Shown here piece after piece: positions 52,001 through 59,414 of a stretch of 64,000 nt of DNA. The translations under genes were made by a program, and so were the position numbers. Location: contig SBLD01000006.1 of NCBI GenBank assembly GCA_004551485.1, forward strand, positions 1 to 64,000. Direction: 5' to 3'. How positions within the stretch are numbered: the stretch's first letter is position 1; the number at the start of each line of letters is the position of its first letter. Under the pieces are notes generated by a model. The model was not told the DNA's origin, did not search any database, and was given only the letters and a program-made list of their open reading frames with translations. The stretch is from Billgrantia azerbaijanica (GTDB taxonomy: Bacteria; Pseudomonadota; Gammaproteobacteria; Pseudomonadales; Halomonadaceae).

Positions 52001-52483
52001 GGTGGTTCAACGGTCTGGGCCGTTGAGGAGGGGCTGACGGCCTATGGCGTGGAAAGCGATCGGCAGTGGGTGAGTGGCTTGAAAGAAAAGCTGGGCGAAT
52101 TCTGCAAAGTGGTGGCCGTAGATATCGGGCCGACACGTGAGTGGGGGTATCCTGTCTCTATGGAAAATAGCGACCGTTTCGGTAGCTATAGCAGAGAAAT
52201 ATTCAATCATTCGCATGGCTTTGACTTGATCTTGGTGGATGGTCGCTTTCGGGTGGCATGTACAATAGCAGCGATACAGCATATTCTTGCCAATGGCGCT
52301 GATCCCGGGAAGGCTAGGATTTTTATCCACGACTTCTGGAATCGCCCTCATTATCATGTGGTTCTTGAGTTTCTTGAGGTGGTGGAAAGATCGGAATCTG
52401 CCGGTATTTTCAAGGTAAAAGATGATGTTGATCACCGGCAGCTTGAAAAGGTGTGGGCTGATTATGCAGCGGTCCCTGCCTGA
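49082..52483 (+). CDS. TPR - GT41 (OGT/SPINDLY-like) glycosyltransferase - methyltransferase-like fusion
   Basis: A 1133-residue protein. Residues about 18-235 are TPR repeats ([61 protein letters not shown]). About 255-630 is a family 41 glycosyltransferase region ([82 protein letters not shown]). About 665-860 resembles an FkbM-like methyltransferase without a clear SAM motif. About 950-1130 has [17 protein letters not shown] and [12 protein letters not shown], a class I SAM-like pattern. GC content is low at both ends and higher between about residues 520 and 915, so it is a mosaic. Its place directly after fliC makes O-glycosylation of flagellin its likely job (inference). Confidence 0.8.
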   Translation: [1133 protein letters not shown]

Positions 52484-52599
52484 TCAAAACATGAAAGAGT
52501 GCCAAAGGACACCCGTCTCGACATGCTTGATTGTTGGGGTGGGTGTCGAAACGCTTATGCCTGGTAAAGGCTCAACAAGTATACACGCGAGAGCCACAC

Positions 52600-52965
52600 A
52601 TGCACCTCGGACAATCCCACATCACGATTCGCGAACTCATCTACCAGATACTGCCTCAACTTCACTCCGCCGAGACGCTGATCCGCAATACCCTGACGGC
52701 GATCATCGAGGCGACGGGCGACCCCCGTGAGCGGGCTCGCCGCGAGGAGCAGCGTGCCGCCCTGGAGCTCGAGCTCTTCACCATTCGCTTGAATGTCGAA
52801 CACCTGCTCAGGCGACATCCCGAGGCGGTGCGGGCGGTAAAGGAAAGCGAAGGCCAGGAGGCCGGGCCGTTGCTGGCGCTGGACGAGAGCGAGGCAGCTG
52901 CTATCGAGAAGGCGCGCCGTTTCTATGATCGGGTGAGTGCCTTGCAGCAGGGCATATCGGGGTAG
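52600..52965 (+). CDS. Hypothetical helical protein in the flagellar region
   Basis: A 121-residue protein (MHLGQSHITIRELIYQILPQ...) with long amphipathic helices (RARREEQRAALELELFTIRLNVEHLLRR, ESEAAAIEKARRFYDRVSALQQG). No family is recognised; the size and helicity resemble flagellar chaperones or regulators, but this is not evidence. The ATG at 52600 has a weak ribosome binding site. It lies between the glycosyltransferase fusion and the convergent SprA-like gene. Confidence 0.5.
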   Translation: MHLGQSHITIRELIYQILPQLHSAETLIRNTLTAIIEATGDPRERARREEQRAALELELFTIRLNVEHLLRRHPEAVRAVKESEGQEAGPLLALDESEAAAIEKARRFYDRVSALQQGISG

Positions 52966-52984
52966 CGGCCATGCCAGCCGGGCA

Positions 52985-53683
52985 TCACGCCTCCAACGCG
53001 TCGCTGCCACTGGCCTGGGCGGTGCGGGTGACGATGTCGTAGCGGCTCAGTGACGGGGCTTCGGTGCTGTCGCTCGTGTCTGACTCGCTGCCGGCTTGGC
53101 CGGTTGCCCGCGCCTCATTCATCTCGCTCTGCTGCTGGGCAAGTTCGAGCTGCGCGGTGAGCAGGTACTGGCGTGCGGTGGCAGCGACCTGGTGATCCTT
53201 GGGTGAGGGGTCGGCGGGAGCCAGGGCGGCGCTGATCACTTGTTGCATCTTGTCGATGGTGGCGCGCGGGTCGCCGGGCACCGGGCCGTAGTCGATGGGC
53301 ACTTCGCCGGCGACGGCATAGCGCTGACCATCCGGTCCGCGCTGGTACTCGTAGCTGGCCGCCCCGGTGTACTGGCCACCGGCGACCTGATGAGCGAGCT
53401 CGTGGCGGCGCACTTCCTGGTCGGTGGTCTTGAGCTGCTCCAGCTGGCGCAGTTCGGCGTCGCTGAGCGTTTCGCCGTTGGGTTTCGTGGCCCGCTCGCC
53501 GCCGTTGACCTTTCCTTCGCTCGCCTCCCGGGGCGCCTTGCCCTCCGGGCTTTCGGTGCTCGTGTCGGTTCGCTGTGGCTCGCCGAGACGCCGTGTGCCG
53601 TCCACCTGGGGAGCGGTGTTGTTGGCGGCTTGCCAGGCATCGGGGGAGAGGGCGACGGGACCGACGACGGTGGTGGCGTGCAT
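52985..53683 (-). CDS. SprA-related putative metalloprotease
   Basis: A 232-residue protein with an H-E-L-A-H zinc motif in EVRRHELAHQVAGGQYTGAASYEYQRGPDGQRYAVAGEVPID, which is the signature of the CJM1_0395/SprA-related putative metalloprotease family. The flanks are low complexity (Ser/Glu/Thr-rich before, Gln/Ala-rich after). The family often lies near flagellar genes, but its role is not known. The start at 53683 (MHATTVVGPVALSPDAWQAAN) is the natural one for the family; an in-frame extension to 53962 has no support. Confidence 0.75.
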   Translation of the reverse strand: MHATTVVGPVALSPDAWQAANNTAPQVDGTRRLGEPQRTDTSTESPEGKAPREASEGKVNGGERATKPNGETLSDAELRQLEQLKTTDQEVRRHELAHQVAGGQYTGAASYEYQRGPDGQRYAVAGEVPIDYGPVPGDPRATIDKMQQVISAALAPADPSPKDHQVAATARQYLLTAQLELAQQQSEMNEARATGQAGSESDTSDSTEAPSLSRYDIVTRTAQASGSDALEA

Positions 53684-53785
53684 GAGACATGTCCGCGAAA
53701 GGGGCCGAATGGGGTAGAGTATTGGCGAAATTGCCGTTGACCACAAGCCAAAGCGGCCGCGCGCCATGCCCACCGTCTTTCTGAC

Positions 53786-54007
53786 ATGCCAACCATCGAT
53801 GTCGTGATCGAACTTTCCGCCGAGGCCTGTCTGGCTCACTACGAAGGGCGGGCGGGGCGCGTGCGCACGCGCAGCCTCGATGGGCGCCGGGTGGTGTTTC
53901 CTGCCGAGGCGTTGCGGCGTGTCGTGACACGCGATGGCGTGCATGGCATTTTCCGGCTGCACTTTTCCACCGCAGGGCGCTTTCAGGCCATCGTGCGCCT
54001 GGAGTAG
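53786..54007 (+). CDS. DUF2835 family protein
   Basis: A 73-residue protein (MPTIDVVIELSAEACLAHYEGRAGRVRTRSLDGRRVVFPAEALRRVVTRDGVHGIFRLHFSTAGRFQAIVRLE). The pattern, in particular FPAxALRxxxTxxGxxGxFRL, is that of DUF2835. The function is not known. It is divergent from the SprA-like gene and 163 bases before a GGDEF gene. Confidence 0.8.
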   Translation: MPTIDVVIELSAEACLAHYEGRAGRVRTRSLDGRRVVFPAEALRRVVTRDGVHGIFRLHFSTAGRFQAIVRLE

Positions 54008-54170
54008 TAGCTGTAAACAGCGTATTTATTGCCGGGAGTTTGGCGCAGGTCAAATCTCTCTATTCCTTCTGCGCGATCACTCTGACACCATGCGGAAACT
54101 GTGTTTATTATTGTTGACGGATCGGGCCGACAGTCGCGTCGGCCTTGTGTCTCTGCCAAGGGATCTCGCC

Positions 54171-55406
54171 ATGCTGTCACGGAAGTCGGAACGTCATCCC
54201 GGGGAATCCAGCGATCGCCGCACGCTGTCCGTGGCGGACCCGCCGGAGATGAGTCATGAGCTTTTCGTGGGCCTGAGCTCGCTGCGCGATACCCTCAGCA
54301 GTCGCCACCACTCGCGTGATTTTGCCTTTGCCCATGCCCACTACCTGCGCAGCCGGGTGCTGGCACTGGGGATCATCTTCACGTTGCTCTCGCCGCTGTG
54401 GATCGTGGTCGATTCGCTGGTGCTGCCGGCGGGGCTGCTGCGTTACACGCTGCTGGGCCGGGTCGTGTTGATGCTGGGGCTGCTCACCGTGCTGGTACTG
54501 GCGCTGTTCAGCATGGAGCGTATCCGCCGCATCCGGTTCTGCGCCGGTATGCTGCTGGCGCTGCCGGCTGGCTTCTACGTGCTGGTGCTGCTGATGTTGC
54601 CGCAGCAGGCGGTGCAAGAACTGGTGGGCTACGGCTTCATTCCTTTCCTGCTCGTCGCTTCGCTCAGCGTCTTCCCCTTCACGCTGCTGGAATCCTTCTG
54701 CGCGGGCCTGGCGATGCTGGTCCTGCTGGGGTTCTCCCAGATGATGGACGGCAGCTGGATGACCGGACAGGGGGTGGAGGAAGTCTGGCTGCTCTCGAGC
54801 CTGCTGGCGGTAGCCATGGCGGCGAATCATTTCCAGCTCAGCCTGCTGCTGCGCCTCTACCGTCAGGCTACCCACGACCCGCTGACTGGGCTCTTCAACC
54901 GCGGTGCCCTGGAGGTGCACCTGGAGAAGATTCAGGCCTGGCAGCGCGAGATCGAGGGCGCCGGCGAGGCGGGCAGTGCCCCCTGTTCGGTGCTGATGCT
55001 CGACCTGGACCACTTCAAGCGCATCAACGATACCTACGGCCACTCGGTCGGCGACAACGTGCTGTGCCAGTTTGCCCGCATCCTGACCGGGCAGACGCGC
55101 AAGCACGACTGCGTGGCGCGCTACGGCGGCGAAGAGTTCGTGGTGATCCTGCTCGGCAGCGATCAGCCACGCGCGCTCGAGGTGGCCGAGCGGATCCGCT
55201 ATGCGGTGGAGGCGTTCGAGTTCCTGGATCGCGACCATCGGCGCGTACCGGTGACAACTAGCATCGGCGTGACCGAGCTGCGCCAGGACGAGCCACCTCA
55301 GGACGCCCTGAAGCGTGCCGATGTCGCGCTCTACCGAGCCAAGGAGGCCGGGCGCAACCGTGCCCTGCCGGCCGAAACGACGGGCGAGGAGGTGACGCTT
55401 GTCTGA
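54171..55406 (+). CDS. Membrane diguanylate cyclase (GGDEF)
   Basis: A 411-residue inner-membrane protein. Residues about 60-225 have six hydrophobic segments (MASE-like sensory region). The GGDEF domain begins at about residue 235: ATHDPLTGLFNRGALEVHL, VLMLDLDHFKRINDTYGHSVGDNVL, RYGGEEFVVILLG. GGEEF is active-type, and RKHD five residues upstream fits the RxxD product-inhibition site. It should make c-di-GMP in response to an unknown membrane or small-molecule signal. The ATG at 54171 has AAGGGA eight bases upstream; ATG 54090 in frame is an alternative that adds 27 residues. Confidence 0.9.
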   Translation: MLSRKSERHPGESSDRRTLSVADPPEMSHELFVGLSSLRDTLSSRHHSRDFAFAHAHYLRSRVLALGIIFTLLSPLWIVVDSLVLPAGLLRYTLLGRVVLMLGLLTVLVLALFSMERIRRIRFCAGMLLALPAGFYVLVLLMLPQQAVQELVGYGFIPFLLVASLSVFPFTLLESFCAGLAMLVLLGFSQMMDGSWMTGQGVEEVWLLSSLLAVAMAANHFQLSLLLRLYRQATHDPLTGLFNRGALEVHLEKIQAWQREIEGAGEAGSAPCSVLMLDLDHFKRINDTYGHSVGDNVLCQFARILTGQTRKHDCVARYGGEEFVVILLGSDQPRALEVAERIRYAVEAFEFLDRDHRRVPVTTSIGVTELRQDEPPQDALKRADVALYRAKEAGRNRALPAETTGEEVTLV

Positions 55407-55535
55407 CGGGACCACCTGCACTCGAGGCGTTGTGTGAATCCCGGGTATGGAAGGGCCGCCTAAAGAATCGGCCCGCACGGCCGATAGGGTCCTTGTGCAC
55501 ATCCTTCGCAACGGTCTCTACTCCATGGGGGCGGC

Positions 55536-58500
55536 ATGCCCAATAGTACGCAGCAGGTAGCGATCCATACCTGGCTGATCATGGTGGCGGTCCTGTTGAT
55601 CGTCATGGGGGCGATCAATGGCGTGATGGCCTGGCAACTGCCACCGGAATCGCGACCGCCGCTTGCCACCTTGCCGCTCATGGTGCTGGTTGGCAGCGGG
55701 CTGATGGCTACGCTGTTGGGCCGATCGCGCTGGGCACGTCTGTGCGGCGGTATCCTGCTGATGCTGGCGGTGGTGCCACTGATGTCTCAACTGCCGGCTC
55801 CCCTGTCGATGGTGGTGCAGGGCTGGCCTTTTCCCATCAACCCGATCGCCAGCACCGTCGCGATCAGCGTGGCGCTTTGCCTGATGGCTGGGCTGCGCTT
55901 CGAACGCGGGAGGCTTGGCTGGACGCTGGTCGGCCTTGCCGTCATGGCGCTGAGCGGGTTGAGCATGCTGGGCGAGTTCGGGCCGACGCTCGAGCTGCCG
56001 GCGCCCTGGGGGCATGCCTTCTCGCCGGTCTTTACCTCCCTGCCGGCAGGGTTGCTGGGTACGGCATTGTTGCTGGTCGGTCAGCGTCCGGCCGATCTCC
56101 CGGTGATCATGCCGCGCCCGGTACTGCTGGCGCTGGCGGGCAGCCTCTCGGCCAGCGTGCTGGCCTGGTTCATCCTCACCTGGCAGCAGCACGATGTTCG
56201 GTTGCGCGAGGCCGATGCGTTGCTGGCCAGCTTCAAGGCGTCCGCGGAGCGCGAGCTCGACGAGCACCAACTGCTGCTGCAGCGCATGGCGGAGCGCTGG
56301 GACACGCTGGGCGGCCTGCCTTCCGCCGGTTATCGAGAGCGTGAAATCACGAGCTACTTTCGCGACGAGCCGAGCCTGCTCTCGCTCTATTGGCAGGATG
56401 GGGACGAGCGCTTCGCATGGGGGCGCGATCGCGATCCGGCGTTCGGCCTGCGGGCCTGGGTGAGGCAGGAAGAGGAGTGGCTGCTGGACTGGCTGGCGGT
56501 GGGTGGCGCCTATCCCCGCTGGACACTGCCCGATCCGCAGCAACCGTATCTGGCACTGGTGGCAGTGCCGTTGTCGTTGTCGCCACGCAGCCAATTGGTG
56601 GCGGTGATCAATCTGGAACACCTGCTGGCAACGGAGGTGCGGGGCATCGTCAGCCCGCTGGTGATCACGGTACATCGTGGCGAACGACCGCTGCTGATCA
56701 ATACGCAGGCCCATGGCGAGCCGGGTGCCGTGCTGAGCCGAGGGCTGCTGGCGCTGCCGGGGGGAGCTACCCTCAAGACGCGTGGTCATGCGCCGGCGGT
56801 GCAGGCGACCGGCCTGGCGGAGGCGCTGCCCCTCGGGGTCGGCATCGGTGGCGTGATCCTCAGCTACCTGATGGCCTTCAGCCTGGGCGTGGCGAACCTG
56901 AGTGCCCGCCGCTCGGTGACGCTGGCCAATACCCAGCGCCACCTGCGTGCCCAGCAGCGGGTGCAGACGATGGTGGCCCGCGACAAGCCGCTCGCCACCA
57001 CGCTCAAGGCGATCTGCCGCATGGTGGAGGCGCAGGCCAGCGGGGCGGTGTCGTCGATCATGCTCTGCGACCGCGCCGAGCAGTGTCTGAACAGCGTCTT
57101 CAGCGTCAGCCTGCCGCAGGAGTATCAGGCGGCAGTCTGCGGCGTGCGCATTGCCCCGGGTGCCGGCGCCTGTGGCGCCGCGGCCTATCGGCGCGACTTT
57201 ATCATTTGCGAAGACATCGCCGTCGATCCGCAGTGGCAAGGGTTTCACGACATCACGGCCAAACATGGCCTGCGTGCCTGCTGGTCCTATCCGGTCATTG
57301 GCAGTCGCGGCCAGCTGCTGGGTACGTTCGCCACCTACTACGCCGCCCCCGGCGTGCCTTCGTTCGACGATCGGCGTCGCATCGTCGAGGCCGCCGAGCT
57401 GGTGTCGCTGGCCGTGGAGCGCCAGCGCAACCGCGAGATGCTGCTCATCCTGCAGCGCAGCGTGGAGGCCAGCATCAACGGCGTGACGATCGCCGACATG
57501 CGTGAGCCGGACATGCCGCTGATCTACGTCAACAGGACCTTCGAGCGCATCACCGGCTACGCACGGGACGAAGTGCTGGGGCGTAACTGCCGCTTCCTGC
57601 AGGGGCCGGAAACCGACCCGGCGGTCCTGGCGGAGGTTCATCAGGCGTTGGCCGAGTGTCGCGAGGCCAGCGTCACCCTGCGCAACTATCGTAAGGATGG
57701 CACGCCCTTCTGGAACAACCTCTACCTGGCGCCGGTGCGCGACGATGCCGGCGTGGTGACGCACTTCGTGGGCGTACAGCACGATATCTCCCAGCACAAG
57801 GCCTACGAGGCCAAGCTCGCTTACCACGCCAGTCACGATGCGCTGACGGGACTGGCCAATCGCTCGCTGTTCGAGGACCATCTCGCCCACGACGTGATGC
57901 TGGCGAAGCGCCAGGGCAGGCAGCTGGCGGTGCTGTTCATCGACCTCGACGACTTCAAGCCGATCAACGACAGCCTGGGCCATGAGATCGGCGATCAGGT
58001 GCTGGTGCAGGCGGCGCTGCGCATGGCCGATGAGGTGCGCCCCGGCGATACCCTGGCGCGATTCGGCAGCGACGAGTTCGTGATCCTGCTTCCCGGCCTG
58101 GCCCAGGAGGAGGACGCCCTGGCGCTGGTCGAGCGTCTGCTGAGTTGCCTGGGCCGCCCCTACCGGGTCGATGATCACGAGCTCTACCTTGGCGCAAGCA
58201 TCGGCGTGGCCTTCCTGGCCGAAGAACTGACCAACCCCGTCGAGCTGATCCAGCAGGCCGACATGGCCATGTACCGGGCCAAGCAGAAGGGGCGCAACAC
58301 CTGGCAGTGCTTCACCGGGGAGATCAACGACGAGGTGAGCACGCGCATGGCGCTGCGCAACGACCTGCAGGAGGCCATCGACGCCGGCAATTTCGAGCTG
58401 CACTACCAGCCGTTGTTGCAGGCGGTCGACGGCAGCGTGGCCGGCTTCGAGGCGCTGGTGCGCTGGAAGCACCCCGAGCGGGGTTACCTCTCGCCGGGGC

Positions 58501-59156
58501 TCTTCATTCCCCTGGCCGAGGAGACGGGCCAGATCGTGCCGATCAGCGAGTGGGTGCTCCGCCAGGCATGCAGCGACATGCGCGCGCTTGCCCGCGACGG
58601 GCTGGGGCATTATCGAGTTGCGGTGAACCTGTCCCCGCTGCAGTTCCACCGTCCCAACTTCCTTGCCAACCTGCAGCAGGCGCTGCTCGAGACGGGGCTG
58701 GCCCCCGAGTATCTGGGGCTCGAGCTCACCGAGGGCATCCTGATGGATGACACCGCAGCCGCCATCGAGACGCTGCGGGCGTTGCGCGAGATGGGGGTCG
58801 AGGTGGCGATCGACGACTTCGGCACCGGCTTCTCCAGCCTGAGCTACCTCAAGCTGCTGCCTATCGGCAAGATCAAGATCGATCGCAGCTTCGTGCGCGA
58901 CGTGACCCGCAACGCTCACGACGGGGCGATCGTGCAGGGCATCATCTCCATGGCGCACCATCTGGGGTTGGTCGTGGTGGCCGAGGGTATCGAGGAGGTG
59001 GAGCAGGGCGACTACCTGGCCGCGCACGGCTGCGATGTCTTTCAGGGCTTCTATTTTGCCCGACCCATGCCGTTGGCGCGCCTGCGCGAGTATCTCGCCC
59101 AGCGCAGCGGCAGCTCGCCGATGGCTAAAGGCCTGCCGACGCCGGCCGATAGGTAG
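55536..59156 (+). CDS. LOV-domain GGDEF-EAL protein with membrane sensory region
   Basis: A 1206-residue protein. The N-terminal 225 residues have six or seven hydrophobic segments; a probable extracytoplasmic sensor region follows, ending in a further membrane segment at about residue 440. A GAF domain is at about 480-630. A PAS domain of LOV type has GRNCRFLQGPETDP (Cys685, the FMN-adduct cysteine) and LRNYRKDGTPFWNNLYLAPV (the FMN-binding Asn pair). A GGDEF domain follows (FIDLDDFKPINDSLGH; RFGSDEF, a degenerate active site), then a complete EAL domain (GFEALVRWKHP, NLSPLQF, LTEGILM, DDFGTGFSSLSYLK, KIDRSFV, VVAEGIE). Net activity is probably blue-light-modulated c-di-GMP hydrolysis. Starts at ATG 55536 behind GGGGG. 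Confidence 0.9.
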   Translation: MPNSTQQVAIHTWLIMVAVLLIVMGAINGVMAWQLPPESRPPLATLPLMVLVGSGLMATLLGRSRWARLCGGILLMLAVVPLMSQLPAPLSMVVQGWPFPINPIASTVAISVALCLMAGLRFERGRLGWTLVGLAVMALSGLSMLGEFGPTLELPAPWGHAFSPVFTSLPAGLLGTALLLVGQRPADLPVIMPRPVLLALAGSLSASVLAWFILTWQQHDVRLREADALLASFKASAERELDEHQLLLQRMAERWDTLGGLPSAGYREREITSYFRDEPSLLSLYWQDGDERFAWGRDRDPAFGLRAWVRQEEEWLLDWLAVGGAYPRWTLPDPQQPYLALVAVPLSLSPRSQLVAVINLEHLLATEVRGIVSPLVITVHRGERPLLINTQAHGEPGAVLSRGLLALPGGATLKTRGHAPAVQATGLAEALPLGVGIGGVILSYLMAFSLGVANLSARRSVTLANTQRHLRAQQRVQTMVARDKPLATTLKAICRMVEAQASGAVSSIMLCDRAEQCLNSVFSVSLPQEYQAAVCGVRIAPGAGACGAAAYRRDFIICEDIAVDPQWQGFHDITAKHGLRACWSYPVIGSRGQLLGTFATYYAAPGVPSFDDRRRIVEAAELVSLAVERQRNREMLLILQRSVEASINGVTIADMREPDMPLIYVNRTFERITGYARDEVLGRNCRFLQGPETDPAVLAEVHQALAECREASVTLRNYRKDGTPFWNNLYLAPVRDDAGVVTHFVGVQHDISQHKAYEAKLAYHASHDALTGLANRSLFEDHLAHDVMLAKRQGRQLAVLFIDLDDFKPINDSLGHEIGDQVLVQAALRMADEVRPGDTLARFGSDEFVILLPGLAQEEDALALVERLLSCLGRPYRVDDHELYLGASIGVAFLAEELTNPVELIQQADMAMYRAKQKGRNTWQCFTGEINDEVSTRMALRNDLQEAIDAGNFELHYQPLLQAVDGSVAGFEALVRWKHPERGYLSPGLFIPLAEETGQIVPISEWVLRQACSDMRALARDGLGHYRVAVNLSPLQFHRPNFLANLQQALLETGLAPEYLGLELTEGILMDDTAAAIETLRALREMGVEVAIDDFGTGFSSLSYLKLLPIGKIKIDRSFVRDVTRNAHDGAIVQGIISMAHHLGLVVVAEGIEEVEQGDYLAAHGCDVFQGFYFARPMPLARLREYLAQRSGSSPMAKGLPTPADR

Positions 59157-59237
59157 GAGGTTATCGGTACCCGGCACGACGACCGGGAAAGCGAATGGTT
59201 CTTCGCACTTTGGCGTGAATCTGTTCTGCAGGCTACA

Positions 59238-59334
59238 TGGTGGGAGGCCGGCTCTGCCGGGCGAAGGCGCCGCAGGCGCCCTGTTGGCAGCGCTGCGCGC
59301 TGCTTCGCGAGCTGAAGCTCCCTCCCACAAAGCT
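59238..59334 (-). repeat. REP/BIME-like repeat, copy C
   Basis: On the minus strand it reads TGTGGGAGGGAGCTTCAGCT, then GAAGCAGCGCGCAGCGCTGC, and ends GAGCCGGCCTCCCACCA, matching copies A2/A3 (284-518) over its entire length. It fills the gap between the LOV-protein gene and the PilZ gene. Confidence 0.65.
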
Positions 59335-59414
59335 ATTTCATGCCAGTCCGCGAAGAATTAAGAGAACGAGGTGTAGCGCCGCCGCCCGCGCGGCGCACTG
59401 TGAATGAGGCAAGG

